Source: Actinomycetota bacterium
GTDB taxonomy: Bacteria > Actinomycetota > Actinomycetes > Propionibacteriales > Propionibacteriaceae
Length of the DNA stretch: 64,000 nucleotides
NCBI GenBank assembly: GCA_020161015.1
Contig: JAIUOT010000053.1
Location: forward strand, 1 to 64,000
Direction: 5' to 3'
Shown here: one piece after another, positions 29,138 to 38,530 of the stretch
How positions within the stretch are numbered: position 1 is the stretch's first letter
Layout of the letters: the number at the start of each line of letters is the position of its first letter
Program-made: the position numbers and the translations under genes
Notes under the pieces: model-generated
The model's database searches: none
The model's input: the letters and a program-made list of their open reading frames with translations, nothing else
What the model was told of the DNA's origin: nothing

Positions 29138-30508
29138 ATGACCACCAACGGCAGGGTCTCGTTCTGGTGGGAGCAGCTCGGGCACCCGTCCCCCCGCCCG
29201 CCCCTGCCCGGGCCCCGCGAGGCCGACGTGTGCATCGTCGGCGCGGGCTTCACCGGCCTGTGGACCGCCTACTACCTGAAGAAGGCCAGCCCCGACGCCC
29301 GGGTGGTCGTGCTCGAGCAGCGCTTCGCCGGGTTCGGCGCCTCGGGACGCAACGGCGGCTGGTGCGTCAACTCCATCACCGGCGGCCGCGAGCGGTACCT
29401 CGCCACCCACGGGCGCACCGCGGTGGTCGCCTTCCAGCAGGCGATGAACGACACCGTGGACGAGGTGATCGCGGTCGCCGCCGCGGAGGGCATCGAGGCC
29501 GACATCGTCAAGGGCGGCGAGTTCACCGTGGCCCGGACCCCCGCGCAGGTCGCACGGATGCGCGCCTTCCACGCGAGCGAGTCGCTGTGGCCACACAGCG
29601 GCATCGAACTGCTCGGCGCGGACGAGGCGAACGACCGTATCGCGATCGATGGCGCGCTGGGCGCCACCTGGCAGCCGCACTGCGCCCGGCTGCACCCGGC
29701 GAAGCTCGCGCGCGGGCTGGCGGCGGTGGTGGAGAGCCTGGGCGTGACGATCCACGAGGACACCACGGTGACCGCCATCGGTCCGGGCACGGTGCACACC
29801 GACCGCGGGATCGTGCGGGCACCGGCGATCGTGCGCGCCACGGAGGGCTTCACCGCCAACCTGCCTGCGGAGCACCGCACCTGGCTGCCGATGAACTCCT
29901 CGATGATCGTCACTGAACCGCTGCCCGCGGCGGTGTGGGCGCAGATCGGCTGGGACGGGGCCCAGACGCTCGGCGACTACGCGCACGTCTACATGTACGC
30001 CCAACGCACCGCGGACGACCGGATCGCCTTCGGCGGGCGGGGGGTGCCCTACCGCTACGGCTCGCGCGTCGACACCGACGGCGTCACCCAGGAGCGGACG
30101 ATCGAGGCCCTCACCGGCCTGCTCCGCAGCTTCTTCCCCGCCGCGGCCGGCGCGGCCGTCGACCACGCGTGGGCCGGGGTGCTGGGCGTCCCACGCGACT
30201 GGACGGCCACCGTGGGCTTCGACCACGCCACCGGCGTCGGCTGGGCGGGCGGCTACGTGGGCACCGGGGTGGCCACGACGAACCTGGCCGGTCGCACCCT
30301 GACCGACCTGGTGCTGGGCCGCGACAGCGACCTCACCGCGCTGCCCTGGGTCGGACGCCGGGTCCGCCGGTGGGAGCCGGAGCCGCTGCGCTGGCTGGGG
30401 GTCCAGGCCATCTACGCCGCCTACCGGGCAGCTGATCGCCAGGAGCGCGGCGGGCGTCCCACGACCGCGCCGGTCGCGAAGGTGGCCGACCTGATCTCGG
30501 GCCACTGA
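29138..30508 (+). CDS. FAD-dependent amine oxidase-like oxidoreductase (DadA/PuuB type)
   Basis: This 456-residue flavoprotein has an N-terminal FAD-binding motif (VCIVGAGFTGLWTAYYL, about 30-46), ASGRNGGWC at the flavin site and a C-terminal GGYVGTGVATTNLAGR loop. It belongs to the D-amino-acid oxidase/sarcosine oxidase superfamily, close in pattern to gamma-glutamylputrescine oxidases. No polyamine or amino-acid catabolism genes adjoin it, so the substrate is open. The ATG at 29138 follows GAGGAGG. The stop lies in a hairpin shared with the convergent HNH gene. Confidence 0.8.
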   Translation: MTTNGRVSFWWEQLGHPSPRPPLPGPREADVCIVGAGFTGLWTAYYLKKASPDARVVVLEQRFAGFGASGRNGGWCVNSITGGRERYLATHGRTAVVAFQQAMNDTVDEVIAVAAAEGIEADIVKGGEFTVARTPAQVARMRAFHASESLWPHSGIELLGADEANDRIAIDGALGATWQPHCARLHPAKLARGLAAVVESLGVTIHEDTTVTAIGPGTVHTDRGIVRAPAIVRATEGFTANLPAEHRTWLPMNSSMIVTEPLPAAVWAQIGWDGAQTLGDYAHVYMYAQRTADDRIAFGGRGVPYRYGSRVDTDGVTQERTIEALTGLLRSFFPAAAGAAVDHAWAGVLGVPRDWTATVGFDHATGVGWAGGYVGTGVATTNLAGRTLTDLVLGRDSDLTALPWVGRRVRRWEPEPLRWLGVQAIYAAYRAADRQERGGRPTTAPVAKVADLISGH

Positions 30509-30522
30509 GGCTCGGCCTCAGT
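30504..30522. terminator. Bidirectional hairpin holding two stop codons
   Basis: ACTGAGGC (30504-30511) pairs perfectly with GCCTCAGT (30515-30522) around a TCG loop. The left arm contains the stop of the FAD oxidoreductase and the right arm the stop of the HNH gene. It is a compact candidate terminator for both convergent genes. Confidence 0.55.
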
Positions 30523-31849
30523 CGGGCGGACTCGACTCGCGATCGTGTTGCCAGAGCGCCTCGTCGAAGGCTCTGTGGCGGGGGTTCCGCCCGAGCCGGA
30601 CGGTCCCCGACGGACTGACGCGGTACCGCTCACCGGCCGGTGAGGTCCACCGGAAGACGCCGGGACGGGGTTGGTCGAGGCGCCACCCGCCGTGGGTCTT
30701 GGCGCGGTGCACCTTTCGCGACAGCGGCCCGAGGTTGGCTGCCCGGGTCTGCTTCGTGCCGCCTTGTCGGTAGGGGGCGGTGTGGTCGAGGTCCTGGCGG
30801 CGGGCACTGCGCGCGCTGTAGGGGAACACCTCGACGGTGTCGCGAAGCACGACCTGCCGGCGGATCCGCTCGGGGATCTCGTAGCTGTCGACCGCGACGT
30901 CGGCGTAGGGCCGGATGACCGGCGTGATCCGGATGCGGGTGTGCCCCACCAGGTGGGCCAGCATCGTCGCGGCCAGCGCGCCGACGTCCTCGACCCGCGC
31001 CGGGCCGTGCCCGGTGAGCAGCGTCTCCTCGGCGACGTGCACGTAGACGGTGGTCTCGGGCAGCAGGCGCGGGTCGTCGGCCCGCACCGACGATTCGATC
31101 CCGACGGCCTCGTCGAGCAGCAGGTGCGCGCGGGCGGGCGTGGCGAGGACGCCGACCGCCTTCGCCCGGCGGACGTCCTTGGTGTCGGCGTCGCCGCGCT
31201 CCCCGAGGATGTCGGCGATCCGGTCGACCATCGCGTCGAAGAAGATCGCGTCGGCGGTGTCCACCCGGGCCGACAGGTACGCGACGCTCGGGTCGTCGGT
31301 AGGCAGCTTGCGGACGAACCGTGCCGCCCGCGCTTCGGTGGCGAGGGCTTCGACGGCGCCGGCGGCGATGTCGGTGACGAGGCCGCGGGCCAGCTGGAGT
31401 ACCCGGCGCCACGGCAGCCCGGGGACCTTCGGCGCCAACTCGGCGTCGAGCTGCTGCGCCTGCTCCAGCGTGAGGTTGAAGCGGGCCACCTCGGCCGCCA
31501 GCTGGCAGGCCCGGAACACCGGGATCAGCCCCTTGGTCGCCTGGAACCACAGCAGCGGGTGGCGCGCCTTCAGGTTGACCACGTCGCGGATCAGCCACGT
31601 GGCGGCGCCGACCGAGATGCCCTTCAGCGCGGCCACCTCCAGCGGCAGGAACTCGTCCACCAGCGCCGTGCCGTCGGCCCCGAGGCGTACCGGCCGGGTG
31701 CCGATCACGTCGACGGTGGTCTCAGCGGTCCACTCGTGCCGCTCGGCCAGTTCGGCGATCGCCTCGACCTCCTCGATCTCGGCCCTGGCGCGCGCATCGA
31801 TCGCGCGGCGCAACCGCGTGGTCTCGCCCGACCCGATCGATTCGTTCAT
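30518..31849 (-). CDS. DUF222/HNH endonuclease-domain protein (13E12-like family)
   Basis: The 443-residue protein has a long helical DUF222 region (about 1-300) and a C-terminal HNH nuclease-like module (DLDHTAPYRQGG, TRAANLGPLSRKVHRAKTHGGW). This multi-copy actinobacterial family includes the M. tuberculosis 13E12 repeat proteins; its function is unsettled, with roles in DNA damage or mobile introns proposed. A TAGAAT -10 element (31857-31862) stands 7 nt before the ATG with no SD, so it is probably leaderless. A LexA-like dyad overlaps the start. It is an isolated gene with no transposase nearby. Confidence 0.85.
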   Translation of the reverse strand: MNESIGSGETTRLRRAIDARARAEIEEVEAIAELAERHEWTAETTVDVIGTRPVRLGADGTALVDEFLPLEVAALKGISVGAATWLIRDVVNLKARHPLLWFQATKGLIPVFRACQLAAEVARFNLTLEQAQQLDAELAPKVPGLPWRRVLQLARGLVTDIAAGAVEALATEARAARFVRKLPTDDPSVAYLSARVDTADAIFFDAMVDRIADILGERGDADTKDVRRAKAVGVLATPARAHLLLDEAVGIESSVRADDPRLLPETTVYVHVAEETLLTGHGPARVEDVGALAATMLAHLVGHTRIRITPVIRPYADVAVDSYEIPERIRRQVVLRDTVEVFPYSARSARRQDLDHTAPYRQGGTKQTRAANLGPLSRKVHRAKTHGGWRLDQPRPGVFRWTSPAGERYRVSPSGTVRLGRNPRHRAFDEALWQHDRESSPPD

Positions 31850-31857
31850 GTGTTCGA
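31842..31857. promoter_or_regulatory. SOS-box-like dyad at the HNH gene start
   Basis: TCGTTCATGTGTTCGA differs at two positions from the actinobacterial LexA consensus form TCGAACATGTGTTCGA. It spans the start codon and touches the TAGAAT -10 element. M. tuberculosis 13E12-family genes have been reported with SOS boxes, which makes the match more credible. Confidence 0.45.
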
Positions 31858-32022
31858 TTCTATCCCAGAAACCGCCCGCCTACAAGGTATTTCAGTCATC
31901 CCAGAACGGCAGGCGGACCGAGGCGAGCCCCTGCTGATCCGGGCACACGAGGTCCCGCCGGTCCACGGCAGAGTGCACTCCAGCGCCGACCATGGACTCC
32001 CCGGCACGGCTACGATCCAGCG

Positions 32023-32469
32023 GTGGACAGCATCGACGACCCCTACCGGTTCTCCAGCGCGACCGGCGACGTGGACGCCGAACAGGTGCACCGCTGGCTC
32101 AGCGAGCAGTCGTACTGGGCCCGCGGACGGACGCGGGCACAGCAGGACGCCGCGATCGCCGCCTCCCGCAACTACGGCCTGTACGAGGTGGCCACCGGGC
32201 GCCAGGTGGCCTGCGCGCGGGTGGTCACCGACGGCGCGACCTTCGCCTGGCTGTGCGACGTGTTCGTCGATCCCGCCCACCGGGGGCGCTCCCTCGGCAA
32301 GCGCCTCGTCGCGGGCGTCCTGGACGACCTCGGCGGCCTGCCACTGACCCGCGTCCTGCTGGCCACCGAAGATGCCCACGGGCTCTACGAACAGTTCGGG
32401 TTCACCGGCCTTGAGCGGCCCTCGATGTGGATGGTCCGCCGTCCGGGAGCCACCCCGCCGCGCGGCTGA
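32023..32469 (+). CDS. GNAT-family N-acetyltransferase
   Basis: The 148-residue protein has the GNAT acetyl-CoA signature DVFVDPAHRGRSLGKRLV (about 84-101) and the terminal GLYEQFGF strand. N-terminal residues YRFSSATGDVDAEQVHRWLSE fit the small YP_-type subgroup of uncharacterised acetyltransferases. Its acceptor is unknown. Start is GTG at 32023 with TACGAT (32011-32016) 6 nt upstream and no SD, indicating a leaderless message. It is divergent from the HNH gene. Confidence 0.82.
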   Translation: MDSIDDPYRFSSATGDVDAEQVHRWLSEQSYWARGRTRAQQDAAIAASRNYGLYEVATGRQVACARVVTDGATFAWLCDVFVDPAHRGRSLGKRLVAGVLDDLGGLPLTRVLLATEDAHGLYEQFGFTGLERPSMWMVRRPGATPPRG

Positions 32470-32540
32470 GACCCGGCTCCCCCCCGCCGGCGCACCACCC
32501 ACCTGAGCCGGACGACCACCTGAGCCGGACGACCGGCTGG

Positions 32541-34364
32541 CTAGACGCGGGTCGCCGCGTCCCCGCTGCGCCCGCCGGGGGCCTGCTGGCCGGACGCCCG
32601 CGCGATCCAGTCGGCGGCCTGCACCAGCGCCAGGTGGGACAGCGCCTGCGGCGTGTTGCCTGCGTGGCGCCGACCGCGGGTGTCGTACTCCTCCGCCAGC
32701 AGGCCCACGTCGTTGGCCAGCCCCACCAGGCGGTCCATCAGCGCGCGGGCATCGTCCAGGCGTCCCGAGCGGGCGTACTGCTCGGCCAACCAGAACGAGC
32801 ACGCGAGGAAGGGGTACTCCCCGGGCGGGAAGTCGTCGATCGCCGTCCCCTCGAACCGGTAGCGCATCACCAGGCCGTCGTTGAGCAGGTCGTGCTCGAT
32901 CGCGGCCACCGTGCCGAGCATGCGGGGGTCGTCCGCCTCGCAGAAGCCCACCTGCGGCAGCCGCAGCAGCGCCGCGTCCACCGCGGACGACCCGTACGAC
33001 TGCACGTAGCTGTTGCGCCCGGCGTCGAACCCCTTCTCCTCGATCTCGGCCTTCAGCCGGTCGCGCAGCGACTCCCAGCGCTCCACGGGGCCGTCAAGCC
33101 CGTGCTCGCGCACGGCCCGCACCGCACGGTCGAGCCCTGCCCACGCCATCACCCGGGAGTGGGTGAACACCCGACGGGGTCCGCGCACCTCCCAGATGCC
33201 CTGGTCCTCCCGCTGCCAGTGCGTCTCGACGTAGCGCACGAGCGCCCGCTGGAGCGGCCACGAGAAGGTGTCCTCCTCGATGCCGGCCTCCCTGGCCTCG
33301 GCCAGGGCCACCATCACCTCGCCGATCACGTCCCCCTGGAACTGGCCCACGGCGGCGTTGCCCACCCGCACCGGCGCAGCGCCCTGGTAGCCCGGCAGCG
33401 AGCCGATCGTGCGCTCCGGCAGGAAGCGTTCCCCGGCAGGTCCGTACATGATCTGGACGTCGGCCGGGTCGCCGGCCACGGCCCGCAGCAGCCAGTCGCG
33501 CCACTGACGCGCCTCCCGCAGGTAGGAGTGGGTCAGGAAGGCGCTCAGGCTCAGCGACGCGTCCCGCAGCCACACGTAGCGGTAGTCCCAGTTGCGGGGC
33601 CCGCCGAACTGCTCGGGCAGGCTGGTGGTGGCTGCAGCGACGATGCCGCCGGTCTGCTCGTTGGTGAGGGCGCGCAGCACGAGCAGCGAGCGCATCACGG
33701 GCTCGTGGTAGGGCCCCTCGTGGCTGTAGCGGGACGCCCAGGTGCGCCACCAGTCCAGCGTGCTCTCGTGGGCGGCGTCGACGTCGAGCGGCTCGGGCAC
33801 CGGCTGGTGGGACGGGAACCAGGTCAGGCTCAGGTCGACCGACTCCCCCTCGGCGAGCCGGTGGGACGCGGCGTGCTGCGGCCCGTCCGCGGTGAGGCGC
33901 GGCCCACGACGGACCACGGCGTCCGGGCCGGCGACCGCGACGAGGGCCGGCAGCCCGTGCCGCTCGACCTGCCGCACCCAGGGCATGGCCGCCGCGTAGC
34001 CGAAGCGGACCCGCAGGTCCTCGCGCACCTCGACGCTGCCACGGGTACACCGGAGCCGCCGGACGAGGTCCGAGCGGCGGTCGCCCTGCGGCATGAAGTC
34101 GCGCACCTCCAGTTCGCCGGTGCTGGTCGTCCAGCGGGTCACCAGCACGAACGTCCCCTCGACGTACTCGCGGGTCGCGCTCGCCCCCTCCTCGGCCGGC
34201 GCGACCAGCCAGCGACCGTGCTCCGGGGTCCCCAGCAGGGCGCCGAAGGTGGACGCGGAGTCGTACCGCGGCAGGCAGAGCCAGTCGATGCTGCCGTCGC
34301 GGCCCACCAGCGCCCCCGTGCGGCAGTCGCTGACCAGCGCGTAGTCCTCGATGGGCAGGCTCAT
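32541..34364 (-). CDS. Glycoside hydrolase family 15 (trehalase/glucoamylase-like)
   Basis: The 607-residue enzyme starts with the trehalase-like N-terminal beta domain (IEDYALVSDCRTGALVGRDGSIDWLCLPRYDSAS) and continues with an (alpha/alpha)6 barrel bearing NWDYRYVWLRDAS (about 258), SYLREARQW and the C-terminal PFLACSFWLAEQYA. Actinobacterial members have been shown to hydrolyse trehalose or short glucans; no signal peptide, so it is intracellular. Two acidic catalytic residues are expected in RDAS-proximal and YPFLACSFW-proximal loops. It is divergent from a glucose-6-phosphate dehydrogenase gene, 79 bp away, suggesting use of glucose freed from trehalose or maltodextrin. Confidence 0.85.
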   Translation of the reverse strand: MSLPIEDYALVSDCRTGALVGRDGSIDWLCLPRYDSASTFGALLGTPEHGRWLVAPAEEGASATREYVEGTFVLVTRWTTSTGELEVRDFMPQGDRRSDLVRRLRCTRGSVEVREDLRVRFGYAAAMPWVRQVERHGLPALVAVAGPDAVVRRGPRLTADGPQHAASHRLAEGESVDLSLTWFPSHQPVPEPLDVDAAHESTLDWWRTWASRYSHEGPYHEPVMRSLLVLRALTNEQTGGIVAAATTSLPEQFGGPRNWDYRYVWLRDASLSLSAFLTHSYLREARQWRDWLLRAVAGDPADVQIMYGPAGERFLPERTIGSLPGYQGAAPVRVGNAAVGQFQGDVIGEVMVALAEAREAGIEEDTFSWPLQRALVRYVETHWQREDQGIWEVRGPRRVFTHSRVMAWAGLDRAVRAVREHGLDGPVERWESLRDRLKAEIEEKGFDAGRNSYVQSYGSSAVDAALLRLPQVGFCEADDPRMLGTVAAIEHDLLNDGLVMRYRFEGTAIDDFPPGEYPFLACSFWLAEQYARSGRLDDARALMDRLVGLANDVGLLAEEYDTRGRRHAGNTPQALSHLALVQAADWIARASGQQAPGGRSGDAATRV

Positions 34365-34443
34365 GAGGCGTGTCCGGGCTCGTCACAACGCATGTGCCCC
34401 CTTTACCCCGTCGGACGGCCGCGAATGCGGGTAGTGGTCCGGT

Positions 34444-35844
34444 ATGACCACACCCGCCACCCTGCTGGTGCTGGGCGCGAGCGGCGACCTCGCGTCCCGG
34501 CTTCTCCTGCCCGCGCTCGGCCAGCTGCTCACCGTGGAGCCGCACCGGCACCTGCGGCTCGTGGGCTCGGGCACGGAGGAGACCGGCGAGGCGGCCTGGC
34601 TGCAGCGCGTGCGGACGGCCTTCGGGCCGGCCCACGGCAAGGCGGTCGACGCCCTCCTCGCCGACACGCGCTACGTGGCCGCGGACGTCACCACCCGGGA
34701 CGGGCTGCGGCGCGTCCTGGACGCCTGCACCCCGCCGGTGGCGATCTACTTCGCGCTGCCTCCGGCCATCACGCAGGCCGCCTGCGGGGTCCTGGCGGAC
34801 ATGGGCGCCGGGGAAGGAACGGTGCTCGCGCTGGAGAAGCCGTTCGGCAGCGACGTCCGCTCGGCCCACGAGCTGAACGCGCTGCTGGGACGCATCGTCG
34901 GGGAGGACCGCGTGCACCGGGTCGACCACTTCCTGGGCCGGACCACCGTGCTCAACCTGCTCGGCGTCCGCTTCGCCAACCGGGTGTTCGAGCCGGTGTG
35001 GAGCAACACCCACATCGAGCGGGTCGACATCGTCTACGACGAGGTGCTGGGGCTCGAGGACCGCGCCCGCTACTACGACCACGCCGGCGCGCTCGTCGAC
35101 ATGATCCAGAGCCACCTGCTCCAGGTGCTCGCGCTCGTCGCCATGGAGGCGCCCGCGAGCATCGACGAGACGGACCTGCGCAGCGCCAAGGCGACCGTCC
35201 TCCGCGCCACCCGCGTGTGGGGCGACGACCCGTCGCGCTCGTCGCGACGGGCCCGCTACACCGCCGGCAGCATCGAGGGCCGCGCCCTGCCCGCCTACGT
35301 CGACGAGGACGGCGTTGACGCCGCGCGCGACACGGAGACCCTCGCGGAGGTCGTGCTCGAGGTGGGCACCTGGCGCTGGGCGGGGGTGCCGTTCACGCTG
35401 CGCTCCGGCAAGGCCCTGGGGCGCCGTCGCCGCGAGGTGATGGTGACCTTTCGGCCCGCCCCGCGCGTGCCGGACGGGCTCGAAGGTGCGGCCCCGCCGA
35501 ACGTGCTGCACATCGCGCTCGCGCCCGACTGCCTCTCGCTGGAGGTGAACATGAACGGCCCCGGCGACCCGGACCTGCTCAACCGGGAGGTGCTGACCGC
35601 CGACTTCGACCCGGGCCGGCTGGAGGCCTACGGCGAGGTCCTCCGCGGCGTGCTGGACGGGGACGCCTCGCTGTCGATCCGGGGCGACACCGCCGAACGG
35701 TGCTGGCAGGTCGTGGAGCCGGTGCTGGCCGCCTGGCGCCAGGGGCGCGTGCCGCTGGAGGAGTACCCGGCCGGGAGCGACGGCCCACCGGGCTGGCGAA
35801 CCGGCCGGGACGTGGGGCTGGTGCCGCTGGGGTCAGGCGGGTGA
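34444..35844 (+). CDS. zwf: Glucose-6-phosphate dehydrogenase
   Basis: The 466-residue enzyme feeds glucose 6-phosphate into the pentose phosphate pathway and makes NADPH. It has the dinucleotide motif LGASGDLASRLLLPAL at the N-terminus, the active-site RVDHFLGR (about 159-166, variant of RIDHYLGK), and EKPFGSD and LRSGKALGRRRREV. It is shorter than standard Zwf (about 490-510) and resembles the second, compact actinobacterial form, so cofactor preference is uncertain. Its 3' end overlaps the convergent LOG gene by 12 bp. Confidence 0.9.
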   Translation: MTTPATLLVLGASGDLASRLLLPALGQLLTVEPHRHLRLVGSGTEETGEAAWLQRVRTAFGPAHGKAVDALLADTRYVAADVTTRDGLRRVLDACTPPVAIYFALPPAITQAACGVLADMGAGEGTVLALEKPFGSDVRSAHELNALLGRIVGEDRVHRVDHFLGRTTVLNLLGVRFANRVFEPVWSNTHIERVDIVYDEVLGLEDRARYYDHAGALVDMIQSHLLQVLALVAMEAPASIDETDLRSAKATVLRATRVWGDDPSRSSRRARYTAGSIEGRALPAYVDEDGVDAARDTETLAEVVLEVGTWRWAGVPFTLRSGKALGRRRREVMVTFRPAPRVPDGLEGAAPPNVLHIALAPDCLSLEVNMNGPGDPDLLNREVLTADFDPGRLEAYGEVLRGVLDGDASLSIRGDTAERCWQVVEPVLAAWRQGRVPLEEYPAGSDGPPGWRTGRDVGLVPLGSGG

Positions 35845-36423
35845 GCGCCCGTCCGTGGCCCCGGAGGGTGCCCGCCATCCGTTGAGGGCGCTCAGCAGCC
35901 CGTCCGGGGTGTCGGCGACGATCAGCTGCTCGCGGTAGCCGGACGCGAGGAAGCCGGCGGCCACCATGTGGTCGACCATGTCGACCAGCGGCTGCCAGAA
36001 GCCACCCACGTCGAACAGCGCGACCGGCTTGGCGTGGAAGCCCAGCTGCAGCCAGGTCCAGGCCTCGAAGAACTCCTCCAGGGTGCCGATGCCGCCGGGC
36101 AGGGCCACGAAGGCGTCGCCGAGGGTGGCCATCCGCTGCTTGCGTTCGTGCATGTCGGCCACGACCTCCAGCCGGGTGAGCTCGCGATGGCCGAGTTCCC
36201 GCACCACCAGCGCCTCAGGGATGACGCCCACCACCTGCCCGCCACCGGCCAGCGCGGCATCCGCCAGGGCGCCCATCAGGCCCGCGCGACCACCGCCGTA
36301 GACGATGCCGACCCCGTCGGCGGCGAGGTGCCTGCCCATCGACGCGACCGCGTCCGCGTAGCCGGGGTCGACGCCGGGCGACGACCCCGTGAAGGCCGTG
36401 ACCCAGCGGACGGGTCTGCTCAT
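35833..36423 (-). CDS. LOG-family protein (TIGR00730 Rossmann fold)
   Basis: The 196-residue protein carries the family motifs [13 protein letters not shown] (about 36-48) and [18 protein letters not shown] (about 104-121), the PGGxGTxxE catalytic signature. LOG proteins cleave the N-glycosidic bond of nucleoside monophosphates; true cytokinin activation is only one case, and many bacterial members are general AMP phosphoribohydrolases. AGGAG precedes the ATG at 36423. It is convergent with zwf and divergent from purT. Confidence 0.88.
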   Translation of the reverse strand: MSRPVRWVTAFTGSSPGVDPGYADAVASMGRHLAADGVGIVYGGGRAGLMGALADAALAGGGQVVGVIPEALVVRELGHRELTRLEVVADMHERKQRMATLGDAFVALPGGIGTLEEFFEAWTWLQLGFHAKPVALFDVGGFWQPLVDMVDHMVAAGFLASGYREQLIVADTPDGLLSALNGWRAPSGATDGRSPA

Positions 36424-36568
36424 GGCTGCTCCTGGCGGTGGTCCCGCCGCGGAATCTAGACGACCCGGCCCCGCCGGCCAAGACCGTCCCACCCGACCGC
36501 CCGCCGGCCGGCGTCCCCGCACCGGGTGCTTGGATGGTGCCGCACCGGTCCCGTGTCGAGGAGGACGC

Positions 36569-37759
36569 ATGAGTGTCGAGATCGGGACGCCGCTGTCGGC
36601 GTCCGCCACCCGCGTGCTCCTGCTGGGCGCCGGAGAGCTGGGCAAGGAGGTCGCGATCGAGCTCCAGCGCCTCGGCGCAGAGGTCGTCGCGGTCGACCGC
36701 TACTCCGACGCCCCCGCCATGCAGGTCGCCCACCGCTCGTACGCGGTGGACATGCTCGACCCGGCAGCGCTGCGGGCCGTGATCGAGCTCGAGCGACCGC
36801 ACGTCGTCGTCCCCGAGGTGGAGGCGATCGCCACCGACGTGCTCGCGGACGTGGAGGACGCCGGCGTCCGCGTCGTGCCCACCGCGCGGGCGACCCGGCT
36901 GACGATGGACCGTGAGGGCATCCGTCGGCTGGCGGCAGAGGAGCTGGGCCTGCCGACCTCGCCGTACCGCTTCGTCGACACCGGCCAGGAGCTGGCGTCC
37001 GCCGCGGCGGAGCTGGGCTACCCGTGCGTGCTGAAGCCGGTGATGTCGTCCTCCGGGAAGGGCCAGTCGGTGCTGCACGGGCCCGACGACGTCGACCGGG
37101 CCTGGCGCTACGCCCAGGAGGGCGGACGGGCCGGTGGCGGGCGCTGCATCGTCGAGGGCTTCGTCCGCTTCGACTCCGAGATCACGCTGCTGACCGTCCG
37201 CCATGCCCAGGGCACGTCCTTCCTTCCGCCGGTCGGCCACATCCAGGTGGACGGCGACTACCGCGAGTCCTGGCAGCCGGCCGCGCTGCCCGCCGCCGCC
37301 CTGGCCCGGGCGCAGGACGTGGCCGGACGCATCACCGGGGCGCTCGGCGGCTGGGGGCTGTTCGGCGTCGAGCTGTTCGTGGTCGGCGAGGACGTGGTGT
37401 TCTCCGAGGTCAGCCCGCGTCCCCACGACACCGGCATGGTGACGATGGTGTCGCAGGACCTCTCGGAGTTCGCGCTGCACGCCCGGGCCGTCCTCGGGCT
37501 GCCCGCCGGCGGCGCGGAGACGCTCGGCGAGCCGGCCGCCGCCTCGTGCGCGGTGCTGGCCGAGGGCAGCGGCGTCCCCCGGTTCGCCGGCGTGGACGAG
37601 GCGCTCGCCGTGCCGACGAGCCAGGTGAGGCTGTTCGGCAAGCCGTCGGTCTCCGGCCGGCGCCGGGTGGCCGTGACGCTGGCCCGAGGGGCGGACGTCG
37701 CGCAGGCGCGGCAGCGGGCCCGAGACGCCGCGGCGGCGCTGCGGATCACGCTCGACTGA
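36569..37759 (+). CDS. purT: Formate-dependent phosphoribosylglycinamide formyltransferase
   Basis: The 396-residue ATP-grasp enzyme makes formyl-GAR from GAR, formate and ATP in purine synthesis. Visible motifs are [20 protein letters not shown] at the N-terminus, [24 protein letters not shown] (ATP lid, about 153-167) and the terminal acidic site [13 protein letters not shown]. The length matches E. coli PurT (392). It allows purine synthesis from formate without folate, which suits an organism with anaerobic pyruvate metabolism. GAGGAGGA precedes the ATG. Confidence 0.94.
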   Translation: MSVEIGTPLSASATRVLLLGAGELGKEVAIELQRLGAEVVAVDRYSDAPAMQVAHRSYAVDMLDPAALRAVIELERPHVVVPEVEAIATDVLADVEDAGVRVVPTARATRLTMDREGIRRLAAEELGLPTSPYRFVDTGQELASAAAELGYPCVLKPVMSSSGKGQSVLHGPDDVDRAWRYAQEGGRAGGGRCIVEGFVRFDSEITLLTVRHAQGTSFLPPVGHIQVDGDYRESWQPAALPAAALARAQDVAGRITGALGGWGLFGVELFVVGEDVVFSEVSPRPHDTGMVTMVSQDLSEFALHARAVLGLPAGGAETLGEPAAASCAVLAEGSGVPRFAGVDEALAVPTSQVRLFGKPSVSGRRRVAVTLARGADVAQARQRARDAAAALRITLD

Positions 37760-37827
37760 CCGTCGCCCGCCGCCGGCACCGCGGCAGGCGGCACCCCGGG
37801 GTCGACGCCGGGGCACATAATGGCCCG

Positions 37828-38424
37828 ATGGCGAGGATCACCCCGGACCAGGCCGCCCGCTACGACACGCTCATGGCGCGGCTGGAGCAGCGCTGGTTCC
37901 CCGACACCCGGGCCTGGGTGTGCGGGAGGGCGGTCGGCGACACCCTCGAGGTGGCCGTGGGCACGGGCCTCAACCTGCCCCACTACCCGGGCGGCGTGCG
38001 GCTGACCGCCGTCGACCGCGAGCCGTCGGTGCTCGCCGTCGCCCGCACCCGGGCGCGGGCGCTCGGCCTGCGGATCGACCTCGGCGAGGCGGACGCAGCG
38101 TCCCTGCCCTTCCCGGACGCGATTTTCGACTCGGTGGTGTGCACCTTCGCGCTGTGCGAGGTCCGCAGCGACGCCGCAGCGATCGGCGAGGCGCTGCGCG
38201 TGCTGCGTCCGGGCGGACGGCTGCTGCTGGCCGACCACGTGGCGGCCAGCAACCCGCTGGTCCGCATCGGGCAGCACCTGCTGGAGCTGGCCACGGTGCC
38301 GTTGTCCGGGGAGCACTTCACCCGGCGGCCGAGCCGACACCTCGCCGCCGCCGGGGCGGAGGTCCTCGCCTGCGACCGCTTCAGCCACGGCGCCGTCGAG
38401 CGGGTGCACGCCCGCAAGGTGTGA
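37828..38424 (+). CDS. Class I SAM-dependent methyltransferase
   Basis: The 198-residue protein has a methyltransferase fold: motif I LEVAVGTGLNLPHYP (about 40-54), motif II acidic VDRE, GEADAASLPFPDAIFDSVVCTFALCEV and LRVLRPGGRLLLADHV. It resembles the UbiE/phosphatidylethanolamine N-methyltransferase-like group; the substrate is unknown. CATAAT (37816-37821) lies 6 nt before the ATG with no SD, so the gene is probably leaderless. Confidence 0.85.
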   Translation: MARITPDQAARYDTLMARLEQRWFPDTRAWVCGRAVGDTLEVAVGTGLNLPHYPGGVRLTAVDREPSVLAVARTRARALGLRIDLGEADAASLPFPDAIFDSVVCTFALCEVRSDAAAIGEALRVLRPGGRLLLADHVAASNPLVRIGQHLLELATVPLSGEHFTRRPSRHLAAAGAEVLACDRFSHGAVERVHARKV

Positions 38425-38530
38425 GGGTCCCGTCGCGGCACGACGCCTGGACGCTCGCGGGGCGTCGAGTGGGCAATTCCGCCCACGGCCGTCGGGCGGG
38501 GGCACCCGTGCGGGCCGGAACAATGGCCGC

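Noticed and set aside
30518-31849. Mobile element around the HNH gene
   Set aside because: No transposase, terminal repeats or target duplications are visible; the gene has its own promoter and a shared hairpin terminator.
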